Shown: in pieces, positions 44,023 through 54,386 of the stretch
Position numbering within the stretch: position 1 is the stretch's first letter
Layout: each line of letters starts with the position of its first letter
NCBI GenBank assembly: GCA_032988165.1
Contig: JANTQF010000163.1
Span: 1-64,000 of the forward strand
DNA from: Emmonsiellopsis sp. PD_33
Lineage: Eukaryota > Ascomycota > Eurotiomycetes > Onygenales > Ajellomycetaceae
DNA: 64,000 bases
Direction of reading: 5' to 3'
Made by a program: the position numbers and the translations under genes
The notes under the pieces: generated by a model
Databases searched by the model: none
Told to the model about the DNA's origin: nothing
What the model saw: only the letters and a program-made list of their open reading frames with translations

Positions 44023-46069
44023 ATGGCGGGTGTTGCATCGATGTCGGTATCTTGGGGCCCGCGGATAATATCGCGCTCTTCGCATCTTGGGCGGAATATG
44101 CTTATGTTCGTGAACGTGGCTCGCGCCACACCCGCGGGTTCACAGACGGCGTTTGAATCGAAACGGAACTACCATTCGACACGGTCATGCTGTTCGTTTC
44201 GGGGAGGGAATAAGCACACGGCTATGGAAAATATCCCAACCTGGCAGCCTACGTCGAGGTGAGTTCGGGCTGATTAGACTATGGACCACATCCAGTTATG
44301 GAGCCTTTCATGTTTAAATTCGCTTTTGCATTTGAAAGATACTGATCTTTTATCGATATAGAAATTTTTCTGCAATTTCTTCTAAATGCATAGCTCGGAG
44401 CCAAACCCTTGCATTTAAGGCGAGGGCTTCTCAACAAAGGTTTTTGAGCACGAATTCACCGGGAAAAGGCAATGATGACAAGGGCCAAAATAAAAAGTAA
44501 GTAATGATTCTAATAGTAGGGATTTATTTCACTCCGTAGTATGCTCTCGTCATTTCCATTTAAATTTTCCCACTGGTTCTCATTTCTGTTGAACACATTA
44601 AAACATATTCTTGTCATGTCAATTTTTATCTCTCCACCAACCTCTCACTTTCGTGCTAACCATATCGAAATAGCGAACCCGCATCTAAAACTGCGCGCCT
44701 TCTTTCCCGTCTCCCACTGCCAGTTCACGAAAATATCTATACCATCCCCAACATTCTTACCTTCTCACGCCTAGCCGCAGCACCCGTGATTGGATACTGT
44801 ATCCTCAATGGCTACGATACGGCAGCGCTTTCGCTATTCGCATATGCTTCCATTACCGACCTTGTTGATGGCTACATTGCCCGAAAGTTCAACCAGCAAA
44901 CTGTTGTCGGAACAGTCATTGATCCAATGGCGGACAAAACTTTGATGACCATAGGAGTTGTTTGTTTGGCATTGAAGTCAGCTATACCATGTTTGTATCC
45001 CTCCACTCATCACCATAATACACGCTCATGCGTCGATTTTTGTTGAAGAAAAATAAATCCATTGACCTAATTTCAATAGTATGGCTCGCCGGTCTCATTC
45101 TAGCCCGGGATGTGGGATTAGCTATTTCCGCCCTATATTATAGATGGATATCCCTCCCACCACCGAAAACGATGGCTAGGTATTGGGACTTTTCGCTCCC
45201 TTCGGCTGAGGTGAGGCCAACAGCGATATCAAAGGCGAACACCGCTTTGCAGCTGTTGCTTGTCGGTTCTGCCATGGTTATGCCAGTCCTTCCAGAGGCA
45301 ATTTTGTCTGCGTGGCACTTGCATGAAGGAATGACGGGTTTACAGTGAGTTTCTCCTTTTCACTATTCTTTTTTGGATCGCAGCACTATTTTTATTCCTG
45401 GAATCGGTCTCCTTCCCAACCCAACCCAACATTTTTGCTTTGAACCAAGAAACCCGCAAAATGCCTCCAATAAAAGCCTGGTCTATTATAAAACAAGCAC
45501 ATACGACCATAGGGAGTGGAAAACAGGGCTTCCCGTCCGCTCAGCCGTACTTAAGCCACTCGCCGGCCGGCTAGTAGTTGGGTGGGTGACCACCAGCGAA
45601 TCCCGGCTGTCGTATGTTTTTTTTTTGCCCTTTATTTTCTTGATTTTCTTAAATGCTTGATTGAGCATGTTTTATTCTTGCATCAAAGTATGCAAGTTAT
45701 ATTTTTTGTCTCCGTTTGGACATCCGCCTTTTAGTATTGGTGTCGGTTCCGTGTCGTTCGGTTTTTCTTTTGTGGGGGTTTTGTCACATGATCCCCCTTT
45801 TCCCAGCACACCCCTCCCCCATCATCTCTGATCCCATCCTCATTACATCTACCATATTTATTCCCCGTTTATAAATCCCTGTCGTTATCACATACCCAAA
45901 AGCTAACCCCCAATTTCCCAGATACATCGTTGCGGGCACAACCTTCTGGTCAGGAGCTAGCTACGTCTACTCCAAAGATGCGGTTAAAATCCTCACGGCG
46001 GAGGAGATTGAGCGGAGAGCGGCGCTTAAGAGGAAGGCTATTGAGGGGAAGAAGGATGGGGAGAATTAG
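44023..46069 (+). CDS. crd1: Cardiolipin synthase Crd1, mitochondrial CDP-alcohol phosphatidyltransferase
   Basis: Five exons: 44023-44258, 44362-44496, 44674-44990, 45080-45344 and 45922-46069, giving 366 residues; every join is in phase. Crd1 makes cardiolipin from CDP-diacylglycerol and phosphatidylglycerol in the inner mitochondrial membrane. The catalytic signature D-x2-D-G-x2-A-R-x8-G-x3-D-x3-D is complete at D186-D211 (DLVDGYIARKF...VIDPMADK). It is preceded by ENIYTIPNILTFSRLAAAPVIG, the usual start of the enzyme domain. The first 120 residues are basic and Ser-rich, as expected of a mitochondrial presequence. The start at 44023 is less certain than the rest; MENIPTW at 44224 is an alternative. 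Intron 4 (45345-45921) is 577 bp, several times longer than its neighbours, because it contains a complete 5S rRNA gene in the same orientation. Confidence 0.93.
45499..45617 (+). rRNA. 5S ribosomal RNA gene inside crd1 intron 4
   Basis: A 119-base sequence matches the fungal 5S rRNA pattern from end to end: ACATACGACCATAGGG at the 5' end, GGAAAACAGGGCTTCCCGTC, CCGCTCAGCCGTACTTAAGCC (internal A-block), GTAGTTGGGTGGGTGACCAC (C-block), and TGTCGTATGT at the 3' end. Helix I pairs fully (ACATACGAC with GTCGTATGT), and AGTGG pairs with CCACT in the second helix, so the gene looks functional. A run of ten T follows directly as Pol III terminator. An AATAAAAG at 45469-45476, about 30 bases upstream, sits where euascomycete 5S genes often have a TATA-like element. 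It is transcribed in the same direction as crd1. Dispersed single 5S genes are normal in filamentous ascomycetes; an intronic site is not. Confidence 0.95.
45618..45626 (+). terminator. Pol III terminator of the intronic 5S gene
   Basis: A T10 run starts at the last base of the 5S gene (45617-45626). Runs of this kind stop RNA polymerase III. It lies within crd1 intron 4, about 295 bp before the 3' splice site. Confidence 0.8.
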
Positions 46070-47032
46070 GAGCGTCATGGGGTAGATTTGTAACGGGTTG
46101 AGTGAAGGGGGAGGGAGGTCTATTGGATTTTGGAAAGTGGATGGATGGATGGACAGCGGCGAGGAGATGGGTAGTGGTGTATTGTATATAACATATTGTA
46201 GCGTGTATAGTAAATGCATTGGTTTTGTATTTTTTTGCTTGTGGTATGCGTCCTATCTATATGGCTCCATTGCTTATTTTCACGTGCTTTTCTTCGGGAT
46301 AGGGTGTGGTTATAATATATATATTTGTATATTTGTATAGGTAACTTTACGTGGTTTGAGTACGCCAGCGGTCTACTACAAAAATTCCGAGGCATGGTTT
46401 ATCTGCTTGCACGCATATAATCGGAAATATAATCCTAAGAGCTAGTATGAACGTACTCTATGGCAACACCTTTAAACTGTGAAGAATAAATAGTACGGTG
46501 AAATATCCGAGGCAAGTTGAGATCCCACCTCAGAGCATCCCACAACTCTCGCCTGACGGACGCTGATATTACTATGCAAACAGACAGAATCAAATACAAT
46601 ACGTAATTCTCTAGATATTTCTCAAGGGAAAAGCTGACCTTAGGTTGTCAAGTGGAGTCCTCGTCCCCTAAACACCACGACGAATGCCCGCATTACCCAG
46701 CTAGTAAGCAAGGGAATAGGTCATCCACAAACACTATTTAAAATAGATAGGTATATGATATGATATAGTACATGCCAAAGGTCTAGAGGAATAAAGTCGC
46801 TGAATATAGCACAGGAAGAAAGCACGAAACTAAAAGACAACCCCCTGAACCCATCCATACAAAAGCCCAGATTTCCACATAGATCCAAAGACGCCAGCCA
46901 CCATAGGGGAGGGTGTCCGCTATCCCAAAACAAAAGATAGCCCATAGCAAGTATTAAAACAAGTTAGAAAGAAAAGAAGAGTGGACATACGTAATGGAAG
47001 AGAAAGATCACCGATCACTTCCATCCGCTAGC
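46070..47032. other. Intergenic region between convergent crd1 and mto1
   Basis: 963 bp of AT-rich sequence with the 3' flanks of both genes. It contains a CACGTG at 46281-46286, the only E-box in the window not upstream of a gene. No gene seen. Confidence 0.55.
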
Positions 47033-49199
47033 TCATATCGACGAAGCAACCCTGACACCATCATCCTCCGCTGCACTCGTCCCTCCATCAAGCTCCTGCT
47101 CGCTCTCCACCATCGGCTCCTCCACCCCCTGACCCCCCCTCATCTCCTTCCGAACATGCATAAGCAACCTCAACGCCGCCACGGGTGTCACCCCCTCAAC
47201 TCTCCTCGCCATCCCTACACTCTCAGGCCTCACCCTCTCCAACGCCGCCTTCTCCTCTGTACTCAGCCCGGACACCTGGGAATAATCCATGTCGCGCGGA
47301 ATCAGCAGCGTCTCATCCCGCTCAAAGGTCCGCGCCCTGTCCGCATGGATCTTGATGTACGGCGCATAGCGGCCCTCGACCGACACGCGGGCTTTGATCT
47401 CCGACGGGAACGAGGACGGCGTGAGCGGTACCCCATCGCCAGCTTCCAAGTGAGGGAGGATATCATCCATAGTGACATTCTTCAGACAGAGCAGCTCGAA
47501 GGCGGAGCGAACTTGGGTGTTCTGTGGGTCTAGGCCGAAGCCCTTGCGCCACCAGATGGATGTGGAGTGTTTTGTGCTCTCGAGCAGGGACTGCAGGTGG
47601 TTGATTTGCTGCTCTGTTTGTGTGAAGCGTTTCCAGCGCGCGTCGGAGACGACGCCCGCCGCGCGACCGCGTGCGGTGAGGCGGAGGTCGGCGTTGTCAG
47701 AGCGTGTGGATACGCGGTATTCGCTGCGTGATGTGAACATGCGGTATGGTTCGGAGACGCCCTTGGTGATGAGGTCGTCGACCATGATGCCGATGAAGCC
47801 GTCGGAGCGGGAGAGGGTGAGTGGGGGTCTCGACTGGGCCGCTAGGCCGGCGTTGATGCCTGCGAGGATGCCCTGGCCGGCTGCCTCTTCGTAGCCGGTT
47901 GTGCCGTTGATTTGCCCGGCGAGGTAGAGGCCAGAGATGAGTTTTGTTTCGAGGGTTGGGCGGAGGGAGCGCGGGTCGACGTAGTCATATTCGACTCCGT
48001 AGCCAGCTTGGAGCATGTCGACATTTTCGAGGCCTACGACGGTGCGGAGGAGGGCGAGCTGGGCGTCGGCGGGGATGGTCATTGAGATGCCGTTCGGGTA
48101 GATAACTTCGTTGGGCGAGAAGCCTTCGGGTTCCAGCCAGATCATGTGTCGCGGTTTGTGGCCGAAGCGGATGATTTTGGATTCGAGGGAGGGGCAGTAG
48201 CGGGGGCCTTTGACGGTTTCGCGGATATGGATGGATTTGTCAAGGTTGTCGCGGACTATTTGATGGGAGGCTTCGTTTGTGTAGGTAGACCAGCAGGGAA
48301 GTTGGTCTTCATCGTTGACGTCTACTCTGTCGTTGAGGTATGAGAAAGGCATCGGAGGGGAGTCTCCTGGTTGGACTTCCAGTGCAGAGAAATTGATCGT
48401 CTTTTTATCCAGACGGGGAGGAGTGCCAGTCTTCAAACGGCCAAGCTGAAAGCCAGCATCCCGCAACGACTTGCTTAGTCCGAATGTAGCCGCCTCGCCC
48501 ATACGTCCGGATGGAAAGACGTCAAGTCCGATATGAATCTCCCCACCAAGAAACGTGCCCGTTGTAATAACCACCCGTCCCGTCGGAATCACTTCCCCAG
48601 ACTCCAACCTCACGCCAACAATTTTGCCCTGGGCCCCTGACGGCACATCCTCCCTCGAAACCACAATATCGGCCACCTTCCCCTCCACAATACTCAGACC
48701 CTCCGTACTACTCAATTCCGCCAGCATATTTTTCCGATATAGCTCGCGGTCGATCTGAGCTCGTGGTCCCCAAACCGCCTCTCCCTTAGACCGGTTCAAT
48801 ACCCGGAATTGAATCCCAGCTTTGTCCGTAACCTTTCCCGCCACACCGTCCAAGGCGTCAATTTCGCGGATCATAGTTCCCTTGCCAATTCCGCCGATGC
48901 TGGGGTTACAGGAACAGACTCCAATGTTTGAACGGGATGGGGTGACGAGAGCGGTGCGGGCGCCTGATCTAGCCGCAGCAGCGCATGCTTCTGAACCGGC
49001 ATGGCCGCCCCCGATGACGACGACATCGTATGGCCTGAATTGGGATTAGTTAGACTTCGATTGAAGATACTGCCTTCATGAGGAGAACGTACTGGACATC
49101 GCTGCTCACGGTAGCAAGATTCCGAACATTCCGCGATGGCCTTGTCCGCGATATACAGGCCCAGCGGAATGCCGTGGGCGGCCGTGACCTCAAGAACAT
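47033..49199 (-). CDS. mto1: Mto1/MnmG, mitochondrial tRNA wobble-uridine modification enzyme
   Basis: Two exons on the minus strand, 49199-49093 and 49034-47033, giving 702 residues. With its partner Mss1/MnmE it installs the carboxymethylaminomethyl (or related) group at U34 of mitochondrial tRNAs, using FAD. The small first exon encodes an Arg/Ser-rich mitochondrial presequence (MFLRSRPPTAFRWACISRTR). The join restores VQPYDVVVIGGGHAGSEACA, with the FAD glycines at 44-49. Further GidA marks are CSCNPSIGGIGKGTMIREIDALDG, TGTFLGGEIHIG, LKTGTPPRLDKKTINFSALE, GPRYCPSLE, GQINGTTGYEEAAGQGILAGINA and FTSRSEYR. The C-terminal helical domain for MnmE/tRNA contact is present. It is divergently paired with the acireductone dioxygenase gene. 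Confidence 0.96.
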
Positions 49200-49761
49200 C
49201 ACGACGGCCGGTGTCAATGCAGATTATATGTAGGATGTTGACCCGTCGAATGGATCTCGCTGTCGCCGTCGTCGTTCAAATAAAAAACGTTGGAGATAAA
49301 ATCAGGGTCACGTGAAGATAATGAAACGACGTAACGCCACGGGCATATATCTTAATGACACGGACTATATACTTAAACCTTGCTTCAATCGCCTCCCTCG
49401 ACCACGATAAAATGTATTAGAAGTGGATGCTGTACAGACGGCGGAGTTGCGGGTGCAACACAATAACCCACCCCTCTCTTACTAACTTATACAGTCAGCA
49501 CATTGCAGGGTACATATCCGAAGGTGGGCTGCGACTCGGCCTCACTCGGGGCGTGGCATTAAAACACGCCCACAGCCAATCAGAAGCCGCGCGGATGATG
49601 CAGTTCGACATCGCAAAGTTCAGCCCGCCATAGATATAAATTAATAAGACAGGTCCAGCTTCTGTAATACAACCCGCATCCCCGCCTCATCTCCATTTTA
49701 TCAACTCGATTTCTACATCCCTAGATACCATCGAATCTCCCCCAAGTTCCAAACATCAAAA
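49200..49761. promoter_or_regulatory. Bidirectional promoter of mto1 and adi1
   Basis: 562 bp. It carries the palindrome TCACGTGA at 49308-49315 and an AGCCAATCAGAAG box (CCAAT at 49576-49580, a good HAP-complex site) about 185 bp before the adi1 ATG. No gene seen. Confidence 0.55.
49308..49315. promoter_or_regulatory. Palindromic E-box TCACGTGA
   Basis: Located 110 bp upstream of mto1 and 450 bp upstream of adi1. Cbf1-type factors that bind this core control sulphur/methionine genes in yeasts, which would suit the methionine-salvage gene adi1; this is inference. Confidence 0.45.
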
Positions 49762-50438
49762 ATGAAGGCCTATTGGTACGACAATCAGGAAGTACGCTCC
49801 CCCCCTCCTCTGCCCCCCCACCCCCATCATATCCCCTAATAACCCCAACAACAAACAGGGCGACCAACGCCTCCCGCACGACTCCGGCCGCGCCGTAGAC
49901 CCAACCTACCTCTCCACCCTCGGCGTCCTCTACCACCGCTGCCCAACCATCGACGCCGTCGACGCCCTCGCCAGCGCCCGCGGCTACAAGAACCGCGACG
50001 AAATCACCGTCTCCCCCGAGAAAATGGGCGCCATATACGAGGAGAAAGTGAAGACATTCTTCCACGAACACCTGCACGAGGACGAGGAGATCCGGTATAT
50101 CCTTGACGGCGAGGGGTACTTTGATGTGCGCAGTGAGGCGGATGAGTGGGTGAGGATTCAGCTGGAGAAGGATGATTTGATCGTGTTGCCGGCGGGGATT
50201 TATCACCGGTTTACGACGGATGAGAAGAATGTGGGTTTTTTTCATCTTCTTTTCTTGTCCTTCCGTTTCTTCTCGAGCCAGGTTTGGGGGAACTTATTCG
50301 CTGATAATTCTCGAAATATAGTACGTGAAAGCCATGCGCCTCTTCCAGGACGAGCCCAAGTGGACGCCGCTGAACCGCGCGCCGGAGCTGGATGAGAATA
50401 AGCATCGGAAGGCATACCTTGAAACTCGCGGTGCTTAG
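49762..50438 (+). CDS. adi1: Acireductone dioxygenase (methionine salvage)
   Basis: Three exons: 49762-49791, 49859-50230 and 50322-50438, giving 172 residues. The enzyme oxidises the acireductone of the methylthioadenosine cycle to the keto-acid precursor of methionine (Fe form) or to an off-pathway product (Ni form). It is a small cupin. The metal ligands are visible as H81, H83 and E87 in FFHEHLHEDEEIRYILDG and H126 in LPAGIYHRFT. The start MKAYWYDNQEGDQRLPHD is typical of the family, and the length is normal. The first half of exon 2 is C-rich and the second half G-rich on the coding strand, with a sharp change near 50035. Confidence 0.96.
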
Positions 50439-51104
50439 CCCGTTGCGACGTCTTAAGACTGCGAGTGAGTAGGGCGAAACCGCTCAGTGCCATAAAAGGG
50501 GTTCTATTTCTTCACCCATTTCGACTTCCGGGTGTCTTTTTTTTACAGGCACGATCTATTCTGGTGATAGATGTGGGTTCTAGAGGTTGGCTGGGTTTAT
50601 GATTATGATGTGGTTCATGATGCGATTTTTTCTAAAAAAAAAGAATTGAATTATAAGATATGAGGGAGGATGGAAGGGATTAATTATAACGAACTGCTGC
50701 TTGAGTTGCCGGATACCAATGTTTCCTTTTCTAGTTCCCTTTTTTTTTTTTAAATATTACTACATTCACCGGCCTTCTCGTTGGTAAAACAGAGAAGAAA
50801 TATATATCACCCCCGTTTCCCATTTCAGGTCCAAATGAGAGATTTGATATTATTTTGTTTTATTTTAGTTTAAGCTATGAAATATCTAACTTGTAAGACG
50901 GGGTAAATCCAGTGGTGGCCAGCCTGTAACGCTGCCCGATATGTAAATATGCTCTCATTCACGGACAGGATAGAGAATAGTTAGAATACAGTACATACAG
51001 TACAACCTAATGCAATGCAAAATCATGAAATGATACAACATGATATAAGATATAATGATATCCAACGAAAAATCGATCCAATGCAACCACCCCTCAGCCT
51101 TCCA
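50439..51104. other. Intergenic region between convergent adi1 and mmm1
   Basis: 666 bp of AT-rich 3' flanking sequence with several A and T runs. No gene seen. Confidence 0.6.
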
Positions 51105-52751
51105 TCACGTAACAGCGACACCATCCGGCAGAGACCCCGGCATCGCAAACTCATCCCCCCTTCCATTCCCATTCCCACCCACACCAGTCCCCTGGGTGCT
51201 ATACACATTCCCGCCCCCAACCCCTTCCGCATGTGCCCCATGTCTGTACCGTAACCCATCATACCCCATCCCCATCCCAACACCCACCCCAGCACCCGAC
51301 CCCGTGCCTATAGGAACACCCACGCCCGCCATTGCCGGCATCGGCATGCCAGGAATACCAGGCATGACCGGAATCTCCATGTCCACCCCGACAGCCCCTT
51401 CCTCCTCCTGGCTCCTAACTCCCGTTCTCCCCATACGGGGCCAAATATTCGGCAATCCGACAACCTGCACGCGCGGCTCGACAACTCGCTCTTCGAACCA
51501 TGCTTGCACGCGAGCCTCGACCAATTGCGCAACTTTGGGCACGTCTTGGAGTCGGCTGCGGGAGCCGATCAGGCTGCGGACGGAGAGGTCGAGGCGGTAA
51601 TCTGGGAGGAAGGAGAATGCTAGGCTGGTTTTGGGGATGCCTGGTTTGGTGGTGTCTGGTTTGGGATTCGCGGTGGAATTGGGGTCGGTGCTAGGGTTAG
51701 GGGCGTTGTTAGAGTGGGCGTGGTGGTCGGGAGTTGTGTCGTCGATGATGGCTTCGGAGCTACTATCTGGTCCTGCTGCGGGAGAAGGGGAGGGTGAAAC
51801 TGTTTGGTCGGAGGTGGTTGGGCCGGGGATGAAGGAGATGCAGAGTGTGCCTGAGAAGCGGACGACAGAGACGGCTAGAGCCACTGGGAGGATTGCGGAG
51901 AATGGTTTGGGGTAGTTTAGGAGTAGGGAAGTTTCTACGGCGAGCGAGAGGTTGTCGTCTGATAGGTCGACGTCCATGAGGGCTTGGAGCCGGCCGCCGT
52001 CGGAATTGGGATCCTCGACGGCAATCACGCGGCAGTTGCTGAAGATGGGGAATTCTTCGCCTAGAGAGATATCCGTTACGGAGATTTTATCGATGAAAGA
52101 GGGCTTTTTGCCAGGGTTATTGAGGGTTTCGGTTAGTGAGGCGAGAATGGAGGACGTGGGCGAGTCCTTGAGGATATAGGCTGTTTGACGGTATTGGGCT
52201 ATCGTCTGGGCGATCAGAACGTTGAACCAGTCCAGTGATTCTGGCTGGTGAGAGGAGTGGTGAAGGCGGGATCGTCCATGTTTAGACGTTGGGTTTGTAG
52301 GCGTAGCGCTGTAGTATGTTTTGCGTAGGATCGAGCGGGTGTTTGTGGAGGACGATGGGACGGGGCGGAGGATGTTGGAGGTGGAGGGTTTCTCCCTCAA
52401 GGTTCGGGGACTCGCGTCACTGGCTGCTGCATTGTTTATCGAATATGAGCGGCGGTGGGTGCTAGTGCGGCTGGAGAGGCCGCGGGATGGCGGCGGAGGT
52501 GCCTCGCCGAAGATGAAGAATTTTATAAACGCCCCGAGGAGTAGGACTACCGAGAGCTGCCCAACCAAGAGTCCCTGCGTAAAGGAGAGCCTGTATCAAA
52601 TAATTAGAGACTTGCAAAGAGAAATAAACGGAGGATATACGTACGAGGGTTGGGCGGGCGGCGGCTGGCCTTGATCTGTTCCACTTGTGAGATTTGTGAG
52701 GAGTGGTAAAGGGCCGGGAGGGGGAACAAGCTGACCTGAAACGCCCGTCAT
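51105..52751 (-). CDS. mmm1: Mmm1, ER subunit of the ER-mitochondria tether (ERMES)
   Basis: Two exons on the minus strand, 52751-52645 and 52590-51105, giving 530 residues. Mmm1 sits in the ER membrane and, with Mdm12, Mdm10 and Mdm34, transfers phospholipids to mitochondria. The N-terminal luminal part is short (MTGVSGQLVPPPGPLPLL), followed by one membrane helix (LLVGQLSVVLLLGAFIKFFIF, about 44-64). The lipid-binding SMP domain spans roughly 130-410: ESLDWFNVLIAQTIAQYR, ISVTDISLGEEFPIFSNCR, LNYPKPFSAILPVALAVSVVRFSG and VAQLVEARVQAWFEERVVEPR. It is interrupted by a disordered Ser/Pro/Asn insertion of about 55 residues, and there is a Gly/Met/Val-rich tail; both appear in aspergillus-type Mmm1. 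The first coding join (TC|GTACGT, then CAG|GCTCTC) recovers SLSFTQGLLVGQ. Confidence 0.96.
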
Positions 52752-53203
52752 TCTAGCCGAGTGGAAAGAGACTGTAGCAACAGCTCCTTTTCCATGGCAA
52801 TTCGCACACGGACGCGGACTGTTGTTGGCGTCAAGGTGTGCAGAAGTTGTATAGAAATTGGATGTCCTGGACGGTGATGTTGATGTGGGCCGAAATAGAG
52901 TTTATCAGATCGATCTTATCTCTTGGCCGCACGTGAGCAGAGCCGCGTTCCGCTCCGCCCGAGGCAGCTTCAATATTTGGAGATTTGGATATCAAACACA
53001 CCACCTGTCCTTTATTGAAATAACCAGGGTTTGGGGTTTGCCTCCCGCCACAGCTCGTATTCTGGGTTCTGTTTTGGCGAAAAGAACAGATGGCCTCAAA
53101 CACATCTCCCGCCTAACAGCTGGATCTCGCTGGAGCTCCAGTGTCCAGCTACAGCCACATACACCACCAGAGCTCAACGTTCACCACCAGACACGAAACC
53201 AAA
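52752..53203. promoter_or_regulatory. Bidirectional promoter of mmm1 and the SARAF gene
   Basis: 452 bp. It contains a CACGTG at 52930-52935 (context GCACGTGA). No gene seen. Confidence 0.45.
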
Positions 53204-54136
53204 ATGATACAAACCAAAAGCTTTTTAATTCTCATAACCATCCTATCCACCCTCTCCCTTACAGCAGCCTACAACCCAAACACCCGGCCCTCCTCCAACG
53301 CCGTCCTCCTCTCATCCATCCAATCCCTCACCCTCCACGCAAACCGGCAAACAACCCACCGTCGTGTCCCCGCCATCCCCCAACTCACCTGCATCGGGCC
53401 CTCCTCGAAGATCTGCGCCCTCTATACGCCCCCCGTCATCCGCTGCACGAACCAAGGCCACGACTACGACGAGGACGATATCCAATGGACATGCACCGCG
53501 CAGTTGCCCGAGGAGTTTAAACTGGGCAGTACAGATGTGGTCTGTGAGGGGTATCGGGATTATAAGGACCCGTGGGTATTAAAGGGCAGTTGTGGCGTGG
53601 AGTACCGGCTTCTGTTGACTGAAAAGGGGGAGGAGAGGTATGGGAGGTCGCTTGGGAAGGGGATGGTGGGTGGGGATGTAGGGAAGGGATGGCTTGAATG
53701 GATCGGCGATGTGATATTCTTCGCTATCTTCTGTGGTGTGTTTCTCGTCATTCTCGCTGCGGCCTTTGGTTGCTTGGGTGGAGATAACCCCGCTCGCCGC
53801 GCGGGACGAGGTGGCTGGGGTGGTTGGGGTGGGTGGGGTGGCGGGGGAGGTGGAGGGGGAGGATGGGATCCCCCGCCGCCATACGATTATCAGCCCGGAT
53901 TCAGGAAACAGGAGCCGTGGAGGCCTGGGTTCTGGACTGGTGCGGCTTCTGGGGCCGCGGCGGGGTATGCGTTCGGGAGGCGGAATGGGTCTGGATCTGG
54001 CTCGAGATCGGGATCGGGATCCGGATGGGGATCGAACAGGGCGGAGAGCTCGAGGGCGGCATCGTCTCGTTCGTCGTTTTCGCCGTCTGCGTCGACCTCG
54101 GAGAGTACTGGATTTGGCGGGACGAGGAGGCGGTAG
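53204..54136 (+). CDS. SARAF/TMEM66-like regulator of store-operated calcium entry
   Basis: An intronless gene of 310 residues from the Met at 53204. This Met is chosen because it starts a clean signal peptide (MIQTKSFLILITILSTLSLTAAY); an in-frame ATG 21 codons upstream would bury it. The luminal domain has the SARAF pattern: RVPAIPQLTCIGP, CRCTNQG-like ICALYTPPVIRCTNQGHD, DIQWTCTAQLPEEFKLGSTDVVCEGYRDYKDPWVLKGSCGVEYRL, with paired Cys. One membrane helix follows (about 165-187, GDVIFFAIFCGVFLVILAAAFG), then a cytosolic tail rich in Gly, Trp, Pro, Arg and Ser. In animals SARAF slows STIM/Orai calcium entry. Fungi lack clear STIM/Orai, so the fungal role is unknown. The DNA switches from C-rich to G-rich near 53480. 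Confidence 0.9.
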   Translation: MIQTKSFLILITILSTLSLTAAYNPNTRPSSNAVLLSSIQSLTLHANRQTTHRRVPAIPQLTCIGPSSKICALYTPPVIRCTNQGHDYDEDDIQWTCTAQLPEEFKLGSTDVVCEGYRDYKDPWVLKGSCGVEYRLLLTEKGEERYGRSLGKGMVGGDVGKGWLEWIGDVIFFAIFCGVFLVILAAAFGCLGGDNPARRAGRGGWGGWGGWGGGGGGGGGWDPPPPYDYQPGFRKQEPWRPGFWTGAASGAAAGYAFGRRNGSGSGSRSGSGSGWGSNRAESSRAASSRSSFSPSASTSESTGFGGTRRR

Positions 54137-54386
54137 GTTCAATTATGGTTATGCTAAGATATGTTGGGGATTTAAGGGCATTTCTTGGGAAGCTTTTACG
54201 AGTTATGAGGATTGGTACGACAGTAATGTGATTACGGAATAGATTCCCTCTCTATGCGAATATCTTTGCGAAGTTGCGTTGAGGGTCCCTTATAATAAGC
54301 TCCTCTACGATCCAAGGGAAATTATTAAGTACACACACGGAAAACGTTCAAAACGTAGCTCATGGCCCATGAAGAGTCGGAGAATA
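54137..54386. other. Short spacer between convergent SARAF and bdp1 genes
   Basis: 250 bp of 3' flanks with no gene seen. Confidence 0.5.
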
